DNA of 15,330 nt, from positions 1-15,330 of the forward strand of contig JAJFBJ010000078.1 of assembly GCA_020697375.1 (NCBI GenBank), in the 5' to 3' direction. Below are positions 7,031 through 14,372 of the stretch, piece by piece. A program made the translations under genes and the position numbers. This stretch comes from Nitrospira sp. (GTDB lineage Bacteria > Nitrospirota > Nitrospiria > Nitrospirales > Nitrospiraceae). The notes under the pieces are model-generated. The model saw only the letters and a program-made list of their open reading frames with translations. It ran no database searches and was not told the DNA's origin. Numbering within the stretch: the first letter of the stretch is position 1; each line of letters opens with the position of its first letter.

Positions 7031-8626
7031 ATGCGCGAGCGGAAACCTCGATTCAGCTCCCTCTCCGGACTGGACATCGAACGGGTCTACAATCCTGACC
7101 ATCTCAAAGGCTGGAGCGCCGAGCAGGATCTCGGCCAACCGGGCGCATTTCCTTACACGCGCGGTATCCATCCGGCCATGTACCGGAGCCGGCTCTGGAC
7201 CATGCGGCAGTTTGCCGGCTTCGGCTCCGCGGACGATACCAATCAGCGATTCAAATATTTGTTGAAGCAGGGCCAGACCGGGCTCAGTGTCGCCTTCGAC
7301 CTGCCGACGCTCATGGGCCTCGATTCGGACGATCCGATGGCGCGAGGGGAAGTGGGCTACTGCGGCGTGGCGATCTCTTCGCTCGCCGACATGGAACGGC
7401 TTTTCGACGGCATCCCGCTCGATCAGGTCACCACGTCGATGACGATCAACGGACCGGCCGCCGTGATCTTCGCGATGTATCTGGCGATTGCGCAAAAACG
7501 CGGTATCCCATTCGACCGTCTCGGCGGCACGATTCAGAACGATATCCTGAAGGAATATATCGCGCAGAAGGAATGGCTCTTCCCGCCGGAACCACACATC
7601 GCGCTGATCGTCGATACGATCGCCTATTGTACGAGCCACCTTCCGAGGTGGCACCCGATCAGCATCAGCGGGTACCACATCCGCGAGGCCGGGTCCACGG
7701 CAATACAGGAACTTGCCTTTACCCTCTACGATGGGCTTACCTACGTCGAGGCGGCCGTGAAGTCCGGGCTCGACGTGGACGCGTTCGCGCCGCAGCTCTC
7801 CTTCTTCTTCAACGCGCACAATGATTTCTTCGAAGAGATCGCCAAGTTCCGCGCAGCCAGGCGGCTCTGGGCCCGCGAAATGGAGCGGCGCTACCATCCC
7901 AAAAATCCCCGTTCACTCCAACTCCGCTGCCATGCCCAGACGGCCGGTTGCTCCCTCACCGCCCAGCAGCCGATGAACAACGTGGTGCGCACCACGCTCC
8001 AGGCGCTGGCCGCAGTGCTCGGCGGAACCCAATCACTCCACACCAACTCGATGGACGAAACCCTGGCGCTGCCGACTGAAGAAGCCGTGAAACTGGCTCT
8101 CAGAACGCAACAAGTCATCGCCACCGAGAGCGAGACGGTCAACAGCGTCGATCCGTTGGGCGGATCGTATTTTGTTGAGACGTTGACCAATCGGTTGGAA
8201 GAGGGGGCGCTGGAATATTTTCGAAGACTGGATGAGATGGGCGGCATGGTCCACGCGATCGAACAAGGGTTTCCGCAGCGGGAGATCCTGGATGCCTCTC
8301 AGCGGTACCAGCGTGAGTTGGAACAGAAAGAACGAGGCATCGTCGGCGTGACAGAGCATGTGGAACAGGAGAACCGGTCCATCCCCATCTTGAAAATCGG
8401 ACCAGAAGTGGAACAGGAACAGGTCGCTCGCCTGTCCGATTTCAGAAAGGCGCGGGACCCGTTCAAAATGGCAGGCGTGCTGGAGGAATTGCAGGAAATG
8501 GCCGCTTGTCACCAACAGCTCATGCCCCAACTGATAGAAACCGTCAAAGCCAAAGCCACGTTGGGAGAGATATGCGCGGCGCTGAAGGAAGTGTATGGGA
8601 CCTATCGCGAACCGGTGGTGCTATGA
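7031..8626 (+). CDS. icmA: B12-dependent acyl-CoA mutase large subunit, isobutyryl-CoA mutase type
   Basis: This is the substrate-binding TIM-barrel subunit of a coenzyme-B12 mutase, 531 residues with no B12 domain; that domain is the separate gene at 9728. It would normally be named methylmalonyl-CoA mutase. I aligned it by eye to my memory of the Propionibacterium enzyme with a constant offset of 28. Tyr89 becomes F61 (RQFAGF), Arg207 becomes Q179 ([11 protein letters not shown]) and His244 is kept as H216 (SISGYH). Tyr89 and Arg207 bind the methylmalonyl carboxylate. The Phe/Gln pair is the published isobutyryl-CoA mutase pattern, and 2-hydroxyisobutyryl-CoA mutase has Ile instead of Phe. 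The enzyme should therefore interconvert isobutyryl- and n-butyryl-CoA. Isovaleryl/pivalyl-CoA is an alternative substrate pair. A good ribosome site (GGAGG, 7017-7021) precedes the ATG. Confidence 0.88.
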   Translation: MRERKPRFSSLSGLDIERVYNPDHLKGWSAEQDLGQPGAFPYTRGIHPAMYRSRLWTMRQFAGFGSADDTNQRFKYLLKQGQTGLSVAFDLPTLMGLDSDDPMARGEVGYCGVAISSLADMERLFDGIPLDQVTTSMTINGPAAVIFAMYLAIAQKRGIPFDRLGGTIQNDILKEYIAQKEWLFPPEPHIALIVDTIAYCTSHLPRWHPISISGYHIREAGSTAIQELAFTLYDGLTYVEAAVKSGLDVDAFAPQLSFFFNAHNDFFEEIAKFRAARRLWAREMERRYHPKNPRSLQLRCHAQTAGCSLTAQQPMNNVVRTTLQALAAVLGGTQSLHTNSMDETLALPTEEAVKLALRTQQVIATESETVNSVDPLGGSYFVETLTNRLEEGALEYFRRLDEMGGMVHAIEQGFPQREILDASQRYQRELEQKERGIVGVTEHVEQENRSIPILKIGPEVEQEQVARLSDFRKARDPFKMAGVLEELQEMAACHQQLMPQLIETVKAKATLGEICAALKEVYGTYREPVVL

Positions 8627-8885
8627 AGCGGCGACAACCGGGCGCCTTCCGCGCTCGCGCAACGCGCGGCCTCAGAAGGATGAGACGGGAACCGCCGGAC
8701 CATCCTTCAAAGACACGGCCGGCTCACCGTCTCGCCGGCGTCCACAAGCGTGGCGCTCATTATTCTTCGCGCCGTGGACCTCGCAGAACGCGCACGATAA
8801 GACGGTGCTCGTCCGATGCGCGCAGTGAAGGACAGTCCGGCATTTCCCTTATAGAAATAGAGGGGCAAAGGAAAGATCGATAACG
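8627..8885. other. 259-nt spacer between mutase large subunit and hydrolase genes
   Basis: This is the longest gap in the window. An 86-codon frame begins with an ATG overlapping the mutase stop (ATGA, 8623-8626) and ends at 8883, three bases before the next gene. Its product is very Arg-rich (starting [20 protein letters not shown]), matches no family I know and looks like the translation of GC-rich noncoding DNA. Two short hairpins can form: 8649-8654 with 8664-8669, and 8718-8723 with 8734-8739. Neither is followed by a T-run. I cannot recognise a remnant of another gene, a promoter or a terminator here. Confidence 0.4.
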
Positions 8886-9728
8886 ATGAAACTCGGGGCC
8901 TTTGAAATCCATCCTGTGACCGATGGCCGGTTTCGACTGGACGGCGGCGCCATGTTCGGCGTGGTGCCGAAGGTCCTGTGGCAACGGTGCTGTCCGGCGG
9001 ATGAATCGAATCGCATCCCTCTCAGCCTCACCTGTTTGCTGATCCGGGCGCATGGCAAAAACATTCTGGTGGATACGGGACTGGGCGACAAGGAGGATGC
9101 GAAGTTCCGGTCCATGTTCGCGGTCGAACGAACAGCGACTCTGCAGGAATGCTTGGCACAGCGAGGGCTCAGCCGCAGCGACATTCATATCGTCATCAAT
9201 ACGCATCTCCACTTCGACCATGCCGGGGGGAATACAGTTAGGGAAGGGAACGACGGCGCCCTCATGCCGGCCTTTCCCAAAGCGACCTACTGCGTGCAAC
9301 AGGGAGAATATGACGACGCAGTGCACTCCAATGAACGGACGAGGGCCAGTTACCGCCGTGCCAATTTCACGCCGGTCATGCAGCTGAATCAGTGGGAATT
9401 CCTCCATGGCGATACGGAACTGCTTCCAGGCATCACGACGGTCGTGACGGCCGGACATACGCGCTTCCATCAAAGCGTGAAGGTGGAATCAGAAGGTCGG
9501 GTCGCATTCTTCCTGGGCGACCTCATTCCGACCGTCTCGCATCTGCCGCTGCCTTACATCATGGGTTACGATCTCGATCCCGTTCAAACGCTCGACAGCA
9601 AACGATGGGTGCTCGACCAGGCCTTCGAGGAAAATTGGCTGCTGCTGTTCGAACATGATCCGCTGATCCAGGCCGGCCATGTGAGGAAGGACGCGGAAGG
9701 AAAGTATGTCCTGCAAGAGGTGATGTAA
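8886..9728 (+). CDS. Metallo-beta-lactamase-fold hydrolase
   Basis: This is a 280-residue cytoplasmic protein of the metallo-beta-lactamase superfamily; no signal peptide is seen. The metal-binding signature is complete: H107-x-H109-x-D111-H112 in [12 protein letters not shown]191 in [12 protein letters not shown]212 in FLGDLIPT, and H257 in LLFEHDP. It should bind two metal ions and hydrolyse an ester, thioester or lactone. The substrate is unknown. It sits between the genes for the two mutase subunits and overlaps the small-subunit start by one base, so it is expected to be made together with the mutase. An acyl-CoA thioesterase or a repair or salvage role for a mutase side product would fit, but this is speculation. 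AAAGGAAAG at 8867-8875 serves as ribosome site. Confidence 0.88.
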   Translation: MKLGAFEIHPVTDGRFRLDGGAMFGVVPKVLWQRCCPADESNRIPLSLTCLLIRAHGKNILVDTGLGDKEDAKFRSMFAVERTATLQECLAQRGLSRSDIHIVINTHLHFDHAGGNTVREGNDGALMPAFPKATYCVQQGEYDDAVHSNERTRASYRRANFTPVMQLNQWEFLHGDTELLPGITTVVTAGHTRFHQSVKVESEGRVAFFLGDLIPTVSHLPLPYIMGYDLDPVQTLDSKRWVLDQAFEENWLLLFEHDPLIQAGHVRKDAEGKYVLQEVM

Positions 9729-10135
9729 TGACAGTCGCGACGGCTCACATTCGAGTCTTGATCGGGAAGGTGGGATTGGACGGGCATGACCGGGGGGTCA
9801 AACTGGTCGCGCGAGCGCTTCGCGACGCGGGGGTCGAAATCATCTACACCGGCCTCCATCAATCCCCTGAACAGATCGTGGCGACCGCCATCCAGGAAGA
9901 CGTTCAGGCTATCGGCCTCAGCATCCACTCCGGCGCCCATAACTCCCTGTTTCCTCGTGTGCTTGAATTGCTGAAGGAACAGGACGCCGGAGACGTGGCG
10001 CTGTTCGGCGGAGGGATCATTCCCGATGCGGACCTGCCGCGACTGAAGGCAGCCGGCGTGCGCATGCTGTTCCGGCCCGCCACGCCGATGCAGGAGATCG
10101 TGGATTTCGTAAAGGGACTTCCCACTGAGCGTTGA
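9728..10135 (+). CDS. icmB: B12-binding small subunit of the acyl-CoA mutase
   Basis: This 135-residue protein is a stand-alone cobalamin-binding domain of the methylmalonyl/isobutyryl-CoA mutase type. The base-off, His-on motif is D18-x-H20-x-x-G23 ([10 protein letters not shown]), in which H20 would ligate cobalt from below. The later [16 protein letters not shown] and [12 protein letters not shown] segments line the nucleotide tail pocket. The SGAH wording, rather than the AAGH seen in classical methylmalonyl-CoA mutase, seems to accompany isobutyryl-type enzymes, but I hold that loosely. It pairs with the large subunit at 7031 to give the active heteromeric enzyme. Its ATG overlaps the hydrolase stop (TAATG), with AAGAGG just upstream. 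Confidence 0.92.
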   Translation: MTVATAHIRVLIGKVGLDGHDRGVKLVARALRDAGVEIIYTGLHQSPEQIVATAIQEDVQAIGLSIHSGAHNSLFPRVLELLKEQDAGDVALFGGGIIPDADLPRLKAAGVRMLFRPATPMQEIVDFVKGLPTER

Positions 10136-10148
10136 GAGGAATTTCGTC

Positions 10149-11753
10149 ATGCGGGCACTGAGCACGTCCGTGATTCCTTCCTCAGAAGTGTTCGCGCGCC
10201 ACCGGTCCCATTACGACAGCCTGATGGCAGACCTCAACAAACACCTGTCCATGGTGCAGGCAGGCGGACCGGCGGATGCCGTCGCCCTACACAAGCAACG
10301 CGGGAAACTGACGGCGCGTGAACGTATTGCGGCGCTGCTCGATCCCGGCTCTCCATGGATCGAGCTGAGTCCCCTGGCCGCCTTCGGCCTGTACGATAAC
10401 CAGGTTCCGTCAGCCGGGCTGATTACCGGCATCGGCTCCGTATCGGGACGATACTGCGTCATCGCCGCCAACGACGCCACGGTCAAAGGCGGGACGTACT
10501 TCCCGATGACCATCAAGAAACATCTGCGGGCGCAGGAAATTGCGCTGGAGAACCGGCTGCCGGCGATTTATCTCGTGGATTCCGGCGGCCTGTTCCTGCC
10601 GATGCAGGCCGAGGTCTTTGCGGACAAGGAGCATTTCGGGCGCATCTTTTTCAACCAGGCGCGCATGTCCGCGGCCGGCATCCCGCAAATCGCCCTGGTC
10701 ATGGGCATGTGCACGGCCGGCGGCGCCTATGTGCCGGCCATGTGTGATGAGAATGTCATTGTGAAGGGAACCGGCACGATTTATCTGGCCGGACCGCCGT
10801 TGGTGAAGGCAGCGACCGGCGAAGAAGTCACCAGCGAGGAACTGGGCGGCGCCGATCTGCATACGCGCCTCTCCGGCGTGGGCGACCATCTGGCGCAGGA
10901 CGACCGGGAGGCCTTGGAGATCTGCCGGTCGATCATCGCGACCTTGAGACAGCGACCCGTGGCATTTCGCCGGGAAAGGATCGAGGAACCTCTCTATCCC
11001 GTCGAAGACCTGTATGGAATCATCCCGGATAATCCTCGTCAGAGATGGGAGATCCGGGAGGCGATTGCGCGGCTCGTGGACGGAAGCCGCTTCCACGAGT
11101 TCAAGGCCCGCTACGGTTCCACGCTGGTCTGCGGCTTCGCCCATTGGATAGGCCATCTGGTCGGGATCGTCGCCAACAATGGCGTGTTGCTTTCGGAATC
11201 CGCGCTGAAGGGCACACATTTTGTCCAGCTTTGCGCGCAACGGCGCATTCCACTCGTATTTCTGCAAAACGTCACCGGCTTCATGGTCGGGAAAGATTAT
11301 GAAAGCAGAGGCATCATCAAAGACGGCGCCAAGATGGTGCAGGCGGTCGCGACCGCGGAGGTGCCCAAATTCACAATCCTTGTCGGCGCGTCGCACGGAG
11401 CCGGCAACTATGCCATGTGCGGCCGCGGCTATGGCCCCCGCTTTCTGTTCTGTTGGCCAAGCGCGCGGGTCTCGGTGATGGGCGCGCAACAGGCCGCGCG
11501 GGTGCTGGTCACGGTGAAACAGCAACAGCGGGAGCGTGACAAGGGAACACTATCCGAAGCAGAAGCGCGACGGATCACCGAATCGACCCTGCAGCAATAT
11601 GAAGAGGAAGGCGGCCCCTATTTCAGCAGCGCTCGCCTCTGGGACGACGGCATTCTAGATCCCATGGACACGCGCAAAGTTCTGGGTCTTTGCCTGGATA
11701 TCGCCGCAGGAAGCCCGACAAAAGAAACTCGCGCGCCGGTGTTCCGCATGTGA
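10149..11753 (+). CDS. liuB: Methylcrotonyl-CoA carboxylase carboxyltransferase (beta) subunit
   Basis: This 534-residue acyl-CoA carboxylase carboxyltransferase subunit takes carboxyl from biotin and adds it to 3-methylcrotonyl-CoA, giving 3-methylglutaconyl-CoA in leucine breakdown. Methylcrotonyl-type features include [18 protein letters not shown] near the N-terminus, [48 protein letters not shown] and [14 protein letters not shown]. The C-terminal half has [20 protein letters not shown] and [12 protein letters not shown]. These match my memory of MCC beta better than propionyl-CoA carboxylase beta; geranyl-CoA carboxylase is a close alternative. The following LiuC-like hydratase and HMG-CoA lyase genes favour the leucine role. 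The biotin-carrying alpha subunit, usually adjacent, is absent from the window. GAGAGGA (10134-10140) is the ribosome site. Confidence 0.9.
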   Translation: MRALSTSVIPSSEVFARHRSHYDSLMADLNKHLSMVQAGGPADAVALHKQRGKLTARERIAALLDPGSPWIELSPLAAFGLYDNQVPSAGLITGIGSVSGRYCVIAANDATVKGGTYFPMTIKKHLRAQEIALENRLPAIYLVDSGGLFLPMQAEVFADKEHFGRIFFNQARMSAAGIPQIALVMGMCTAGGAYVPAMCDENVIVKGTGTIYLAGPPLVKAATGEEVTSEELGGADLHTRLSGVGDHLAQDDREALEICRSIIATLRQRPVAFRRERIEEPLYPVEDLYGIIPDNPRQRWEIREAIARLVDGSRFHEFKARYGSTLVCGFAHWIGHLVGIVANNGVLLSESALKGTHFVQLCAQRRIPLVFLQNVTGFMVGKDYESRGIIKDGAKMVQAVATAEVPKFTILVGASHGAGNYAMCGRGYGPRFLFCWPSARVSVMGAQQAARVLVTVKQQQRERDKGTLSEAEARRITESTLQQYEEEGGPYFSSARLWDDGILDPMDTRKVLGLCLDIAAGSPTKETRAPVFRM

Positions 11754-11779
11754 GCTCGAGAGAAACGAAGGAGCCATCG

Positions 11780-12628
11780 ATGAACCGGTTTACGACGGTC
11801 GCCGTTGAGTCGGATGGCAGCATCGCCCGCGTCACGCTCAACCGGCCTGAACGGCGCAACGCCTTTGATGACCGGATGGTGACGGAGCTCAGTGATGCGT
11901 TCGAAACGCTGGCGCAGGACCAGTCCTTGAGAGGAATCGTGCTGGCCGGGACCGGGCCTGTCTTTTGCGCGGGAGCCGACCTTCAAGGGATGCAGTCTTC
12001 ATCGCCGGTCTCAGAAGCCCAGGCGAAAACCGACGCCCTCCGGCTCACCCGCATGTTTCGCGCCATCGACGAATGCCCCTGTCCGGTGATGGCCCTGGTG
12101 CAGGGCCCTGCCTTCGGAGGCGGGGTCGGATTGATGGCTGTCTGCGACATCGTCGTCGCGGCGGAAGATGCGACGTTCTCGCTCAGCGAGGCCAGGCTGG
12201 GATTGATTCCGGCCGTCATCGCGCCCTTTCTCCTGCGAAAGGCGGGTGAATCGTTTCTTCGACGCTACTGTCTGACCGGCGAGGCATTCAGCGCATCGAT
12301 TGCCCATTGTTTTGGTCTCGTCCATGACGTCGTCCCCCGGAGCGATCTTGACGACAGAATCACCGAATTGATCGAGGCGATCATGCGCCTGGCTCCCCGA
12401 GCTACCAGAGAGAGCAAAACATTGCTTCATACGATCCTTCCCTTGTCCGAAGGGGATCGTTTGAATGCCTGTGCGGAGGCCAACGCCCGCGCTCGTTGCG
12501 CGGCGGAGGCCACGGAAGGACTCCGGGCATTTGTCGAGAAGCGGCTGCCCTCATGGGCCAAACCATGCGAGCCGAAGCCGGATCAGGAGGCGCTCGAGCA
12601 GCAGGATGTCGCAGAACAACGCACATAA
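11780..12628 (+). CDS. liuC: Enoyl-CoA hydratase/isomerase family, probable methylglutaconyl-CoA hydratase
   Basis: This crotonase-fold enzyme is expected to hydrate 3-methylglutaconyl-CoA to HMG-CoA. The ATG at 11780 with GAAGGAG (11767-11773) gives 282 residues starting MNRFTTVAVE; upstream starts would run into the carboxylase gene. The oxyanion-hole segments are GPVFCAGADLQGM and GPAFGGGVGLMAVCDI. Only one catalytic glutamate is present (E137 in LSEARLGL); the other position is G117. The run GLIPAVIAPFLLRKAGES is the form I recall from LiuC-type bacterial methylglutaconyl-CoA hydratases, whereas ordinary hydratases have GLIPG-GGTQRL. Its neighbours, MCC beta upstream and HMG-CoA lyase downstream, are the steps before and after. 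The last roughly 25 residues (Pro/Glu/Gln-rich) extend beyond the usual end and overlap the HMG-CoA lyase start by 23 nt. Confidence 0.85.
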   Translation: MNRFTTVAVESDGSIARVTLNRPERRNAFDDRMVTELSDAFETLAQDQSLRGIVLAGTGPVFCAGADLQGMQSSSPVSEAQAKTDALRLTRMFRAIDECPCPVMALVQGPAFGGGVGLMAVCDIVVAAEDATFSLSEARLGLIPAVIAPFLLRKAGESFLRRYCLTGEAFSASIAHCFGLVHDVVPRSDLDDRITELIEAIMRLAPRATRESKTLLHTILPLSEGDRLNACAEANARARCAAEATEGLRAFVEKRLPSWAKPCEPKPDQEALEQQDVAEQRT

Positions 12629-13556
12629 CTCACACCTATCGCCCGTCAAGATCATCGAGGTGTCGCCGCGGGACGGGTTGCAGAACGAGCCGGAATTCGT
12701 GCCGACGGCGCGCAAGATCGCCTTGATCAATGCCCTGTCACAAACCGGTGTGGCGGAAATCGAAGCAGGCTCATTCGTGTCACCCGCCGCCATCCCGCAG
12801 CTTGCGGATTCCGATGAGGTGTTTCGAGCCATCGAACGGGTTCCGGGAGTCATCTATTCAGCATTGGTCCCGAACGAGCGCGGCCTCGAGCGAGCCAGGG
12901 CAGCGGGGGTGAACAAAATCGCAATCTTTACGGCAGCCTCAAACAGCTTCACGCGCCATAACATCAAGGCGACCGTTCATGAATCCCTCAATCGGTACAG
13001 ACCGATTGTGGCGGCAGCCAAACGGGACGGTCTGGCGGTGCGAGGCTATGTGTCCACCGTGGTGTTTTGTCCGTACGAAGGTCGTATTTCACCGGCCATG
13101 GTGATGGACGTGATGAAGCGATTGCTCGACCTCGGCCTGGACGACATCTCTTTGGGCGAGACCACCGGCAGGGCCTCGCCGCCGGATGTGCGCGCGCTGC
13201 TCGATACCGTATTGTCCCATGTCGGTCAAGCTCGCCTGTCGCTTCATTTCCATGACACCTATGGAATGGCCGTCGCCAATGCGCTCACCGCCTGGTTGGA
13301 CTATGGCATCACCGCTTTCGATTGTTCGGCGGGGGGCCTCGGCGGCTGTCCCTATGCTCCCGGCGCGTCCGGCAATGTCGCAACGGAAGATCTGGTATTC
13401 GCCCTCAAAGCGTCCGGCGCCAGCCTGCCGGTGGATGAAATGCTGGTGACCGCATGTGCGCAACAGCTCAGCGACGCGATCCAGCATCCATTGAGCTCAC
13501 GGCTGTCGAAGATGCCGCATCTGCGGAAGCCTGTTCGTACTGAAGGTGCCGCGTGA
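12606..13556 (+). CDS. mvaB: Hydroxymethylglutaryl-CoA lyase
   Basis: This enzyme splits HMG-CoA into acetyl-CoA and acetoacetate, the last step of leucine degradation. From the ATG at 12606 it is 316 residues, close to the bacterial norm. The DRE-TIM metallolyase signatures are intact: R22-D23 in VSPRDGLQNEPE, the metal-binding H214-F-H216-D in LHFHDTYGMAVANAL, and the lyase-specific glycine loop with C248 in GLGGCPYAPGASGNVATEDL. FTAASNSFTRHNIKAT is also typical. The start lies within the end of the hydratase gene. AGGAGG at 12585-12590 is 15 nt away, rather far, while the nearer AGG at 12603-12605 is too close, so initiation probably depends on coupling to the upstream gene. The stop overlaps the GTG of the next gene (GTGA). 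Confidence 0.93.
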   Translation: MSQNNAHNSHLSPVKIIEVSPRDGLQNEPEFVPTARKIALINALSQTGVAEIEAGSFVSPAAIPQLADSDEVFRAIERVPGVIYSALVPNERGLERARAAGVNKIAIFTAASNSFTRHNIKATVHESLNRYRPIVAAAKRDGLAVRGYVSTVVFCPYEGRISPAMVMDVMKRLLDLGLDDISLGETTGRASPPDVRALLDTVLSHVGQARLSLHFHDTYGMAVANALTAWLDYGITAFDCSAGGLGGCPYAPGASGNVATEDLVFALKASGASLPVDEMLVTACAQQLSDAIQHPLSSRLSKMPHLRKPVRTEGAA

Positions 13557-14371
13557 CTCACGTGTATATCGGCCGGTCATCCAAGGGCGAAGATGCCGCG
13601 ACTCTCGCCTCGCGGGTCATGGGCGGGGAAGTTCGGGCCGTCGCGCGCGTGATTACCCTGCTCGAAAATCAGGACCCGGTCGGAGCGGCGTTGCTGACAT
13701 CCCTGGCCGATTCCGCGAAGCGCGCCATGGTGGTCGGCATCACCGGTTATCCGGGCACAGGCAAAAGTACCTTGGTCGATCGGCTCATCACGGCCTATCG
13801 GCGTATGGGGAAAAGGGTCGCCGTTCTGGCAGTGGACATCAGCAGCCCCGTTACTGGCGGGGCTGTGCTGGGCGACCGCATCAGAATGCAACATCATGCG
13901 ACAGATCCACATGTCTATATCCGAAGCATGGCGACAAGAGGTTATCAAGGCGGGCTCGCAGCGGCAACGCGTGAAGCCTTGCCCGTCCTGGATGCAGCCG
14001 GATATGACGTGATCCTGATCGAGACGGTCGGTGTCGGTCAAAACGAGATCGACATCATGGAGGTGGCCCACAGCACTGTCGCCGTCGTCGCGCCGGGACT
14101 CGGCGATGACATCCAGGCCATGAAGGCTGGTCTGCTGGAAGTCGCCGATATAGTCGTGGTGAACAAATGCGACCGCCCAGGCGCCGAGGCAGCCATACGG
14201 GACCTGCGCGAATGGTTCAACCCCGTCCTGCGCACCGTCGCGTACCAGGGTGAAGGGATTCCTGAACTGATCGCAGTGATCGCCGAATACCACCGGGTCC
14301 GAGACCTCGACAACCGGGCATTGAGCAGCCCTCAACGGGCGGTCCTGGACTATCGGAGCCTGAGAGTGTGA
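13553..14371 (+). CDS. meaB: MeaB/MeaI-type GTPase, chaperone of the B12 mutase (short C-terminus)
   Basis: These G3E P-loop GTPases gate B12 delivery to acyl-CoA mutases and protect them from inactivation. They were long annotated as ArgK kinases. Here a GTG start overlaps the HMG-CoA lyase stop by 4 nt and gives 272 residues. The Walker A motif is G65-YPGTG-K71-S72-T73, switch regions are seen in AVDISSPVTGGAVLGDRIR and RSMATRGYQGGLAAATRE, and the base-recognition motif is N204-K205-C206-D207. Typical homologues are about 310-330 residues with a C-terminal helical dimerisation extension. This one stops soon after GIPELIAVIAEYHRV, and the next gene begins two bases later, so the short end is genuine in this sequence. 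In this context its client is the icmAB mutase. Confidence 0.88.
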   Translation: MTHVYIGRSSKGEDAATLASRVMGGEVRAVARVITLLENQDPVGAALLTSLADSAKRAMVVGITGYPGTGKSTLVDRLITAYRRMGKRVAVLAVDISSPVTGGAVLGDRIRMQHHATDPHVYIRSMATRGYQGGLAAATREALPVLDAAGYDVILIETVGVGQNEIDIMEVAHSTVAVVAPGLGDDIQAMKAGLLEVADIVVVNKCDRPGAEAAIRDLREWFNPVLRTVAYQGEGIPELIAVIAEYHRVRDLDNRALSSPQRAVLDYRSLRV

Positions 14372-14372
14372 C

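Noticed and set aside
7031..8626. 2-hydroxyisobutyryl-CoA mutase
   Set aside because: That enzyme has Ile at the position of F61; here it is Phe, as in isobutyryl-CoA mutase.
10410..11525. Long open frame on the - strand inside the carboxylase gene, and similar ones at 1694-2644, 5999-7003, 7013-7897 and 13577-14524
   Set aside because: Each lies opposite a well-recognised gene, shows no family motif and has the skewed composition expected of the antisense of high-GC coding DNA.
11690..11779. Hydratase start at ATG 11690
   Set aside because: It lies inside the carboxylase gene; ATG 11780 has a ribosome site at good spacing and the expected N-terminus.
12465..12605. HMG-CoA lyase start at ATG 12465
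   Set aside because: The extra 47 residues are Arg/Ser-rich and are the out-of-frame reading of the hydratase gene; the family begins near ATG 12606.
13553..14371. Reading the GTPase as an arginine/ornithine transport kinase (ArgK)
   Set aside because: That name is outdated; motifs and the adjacent mutase genes fit the mutase-chaperone family.
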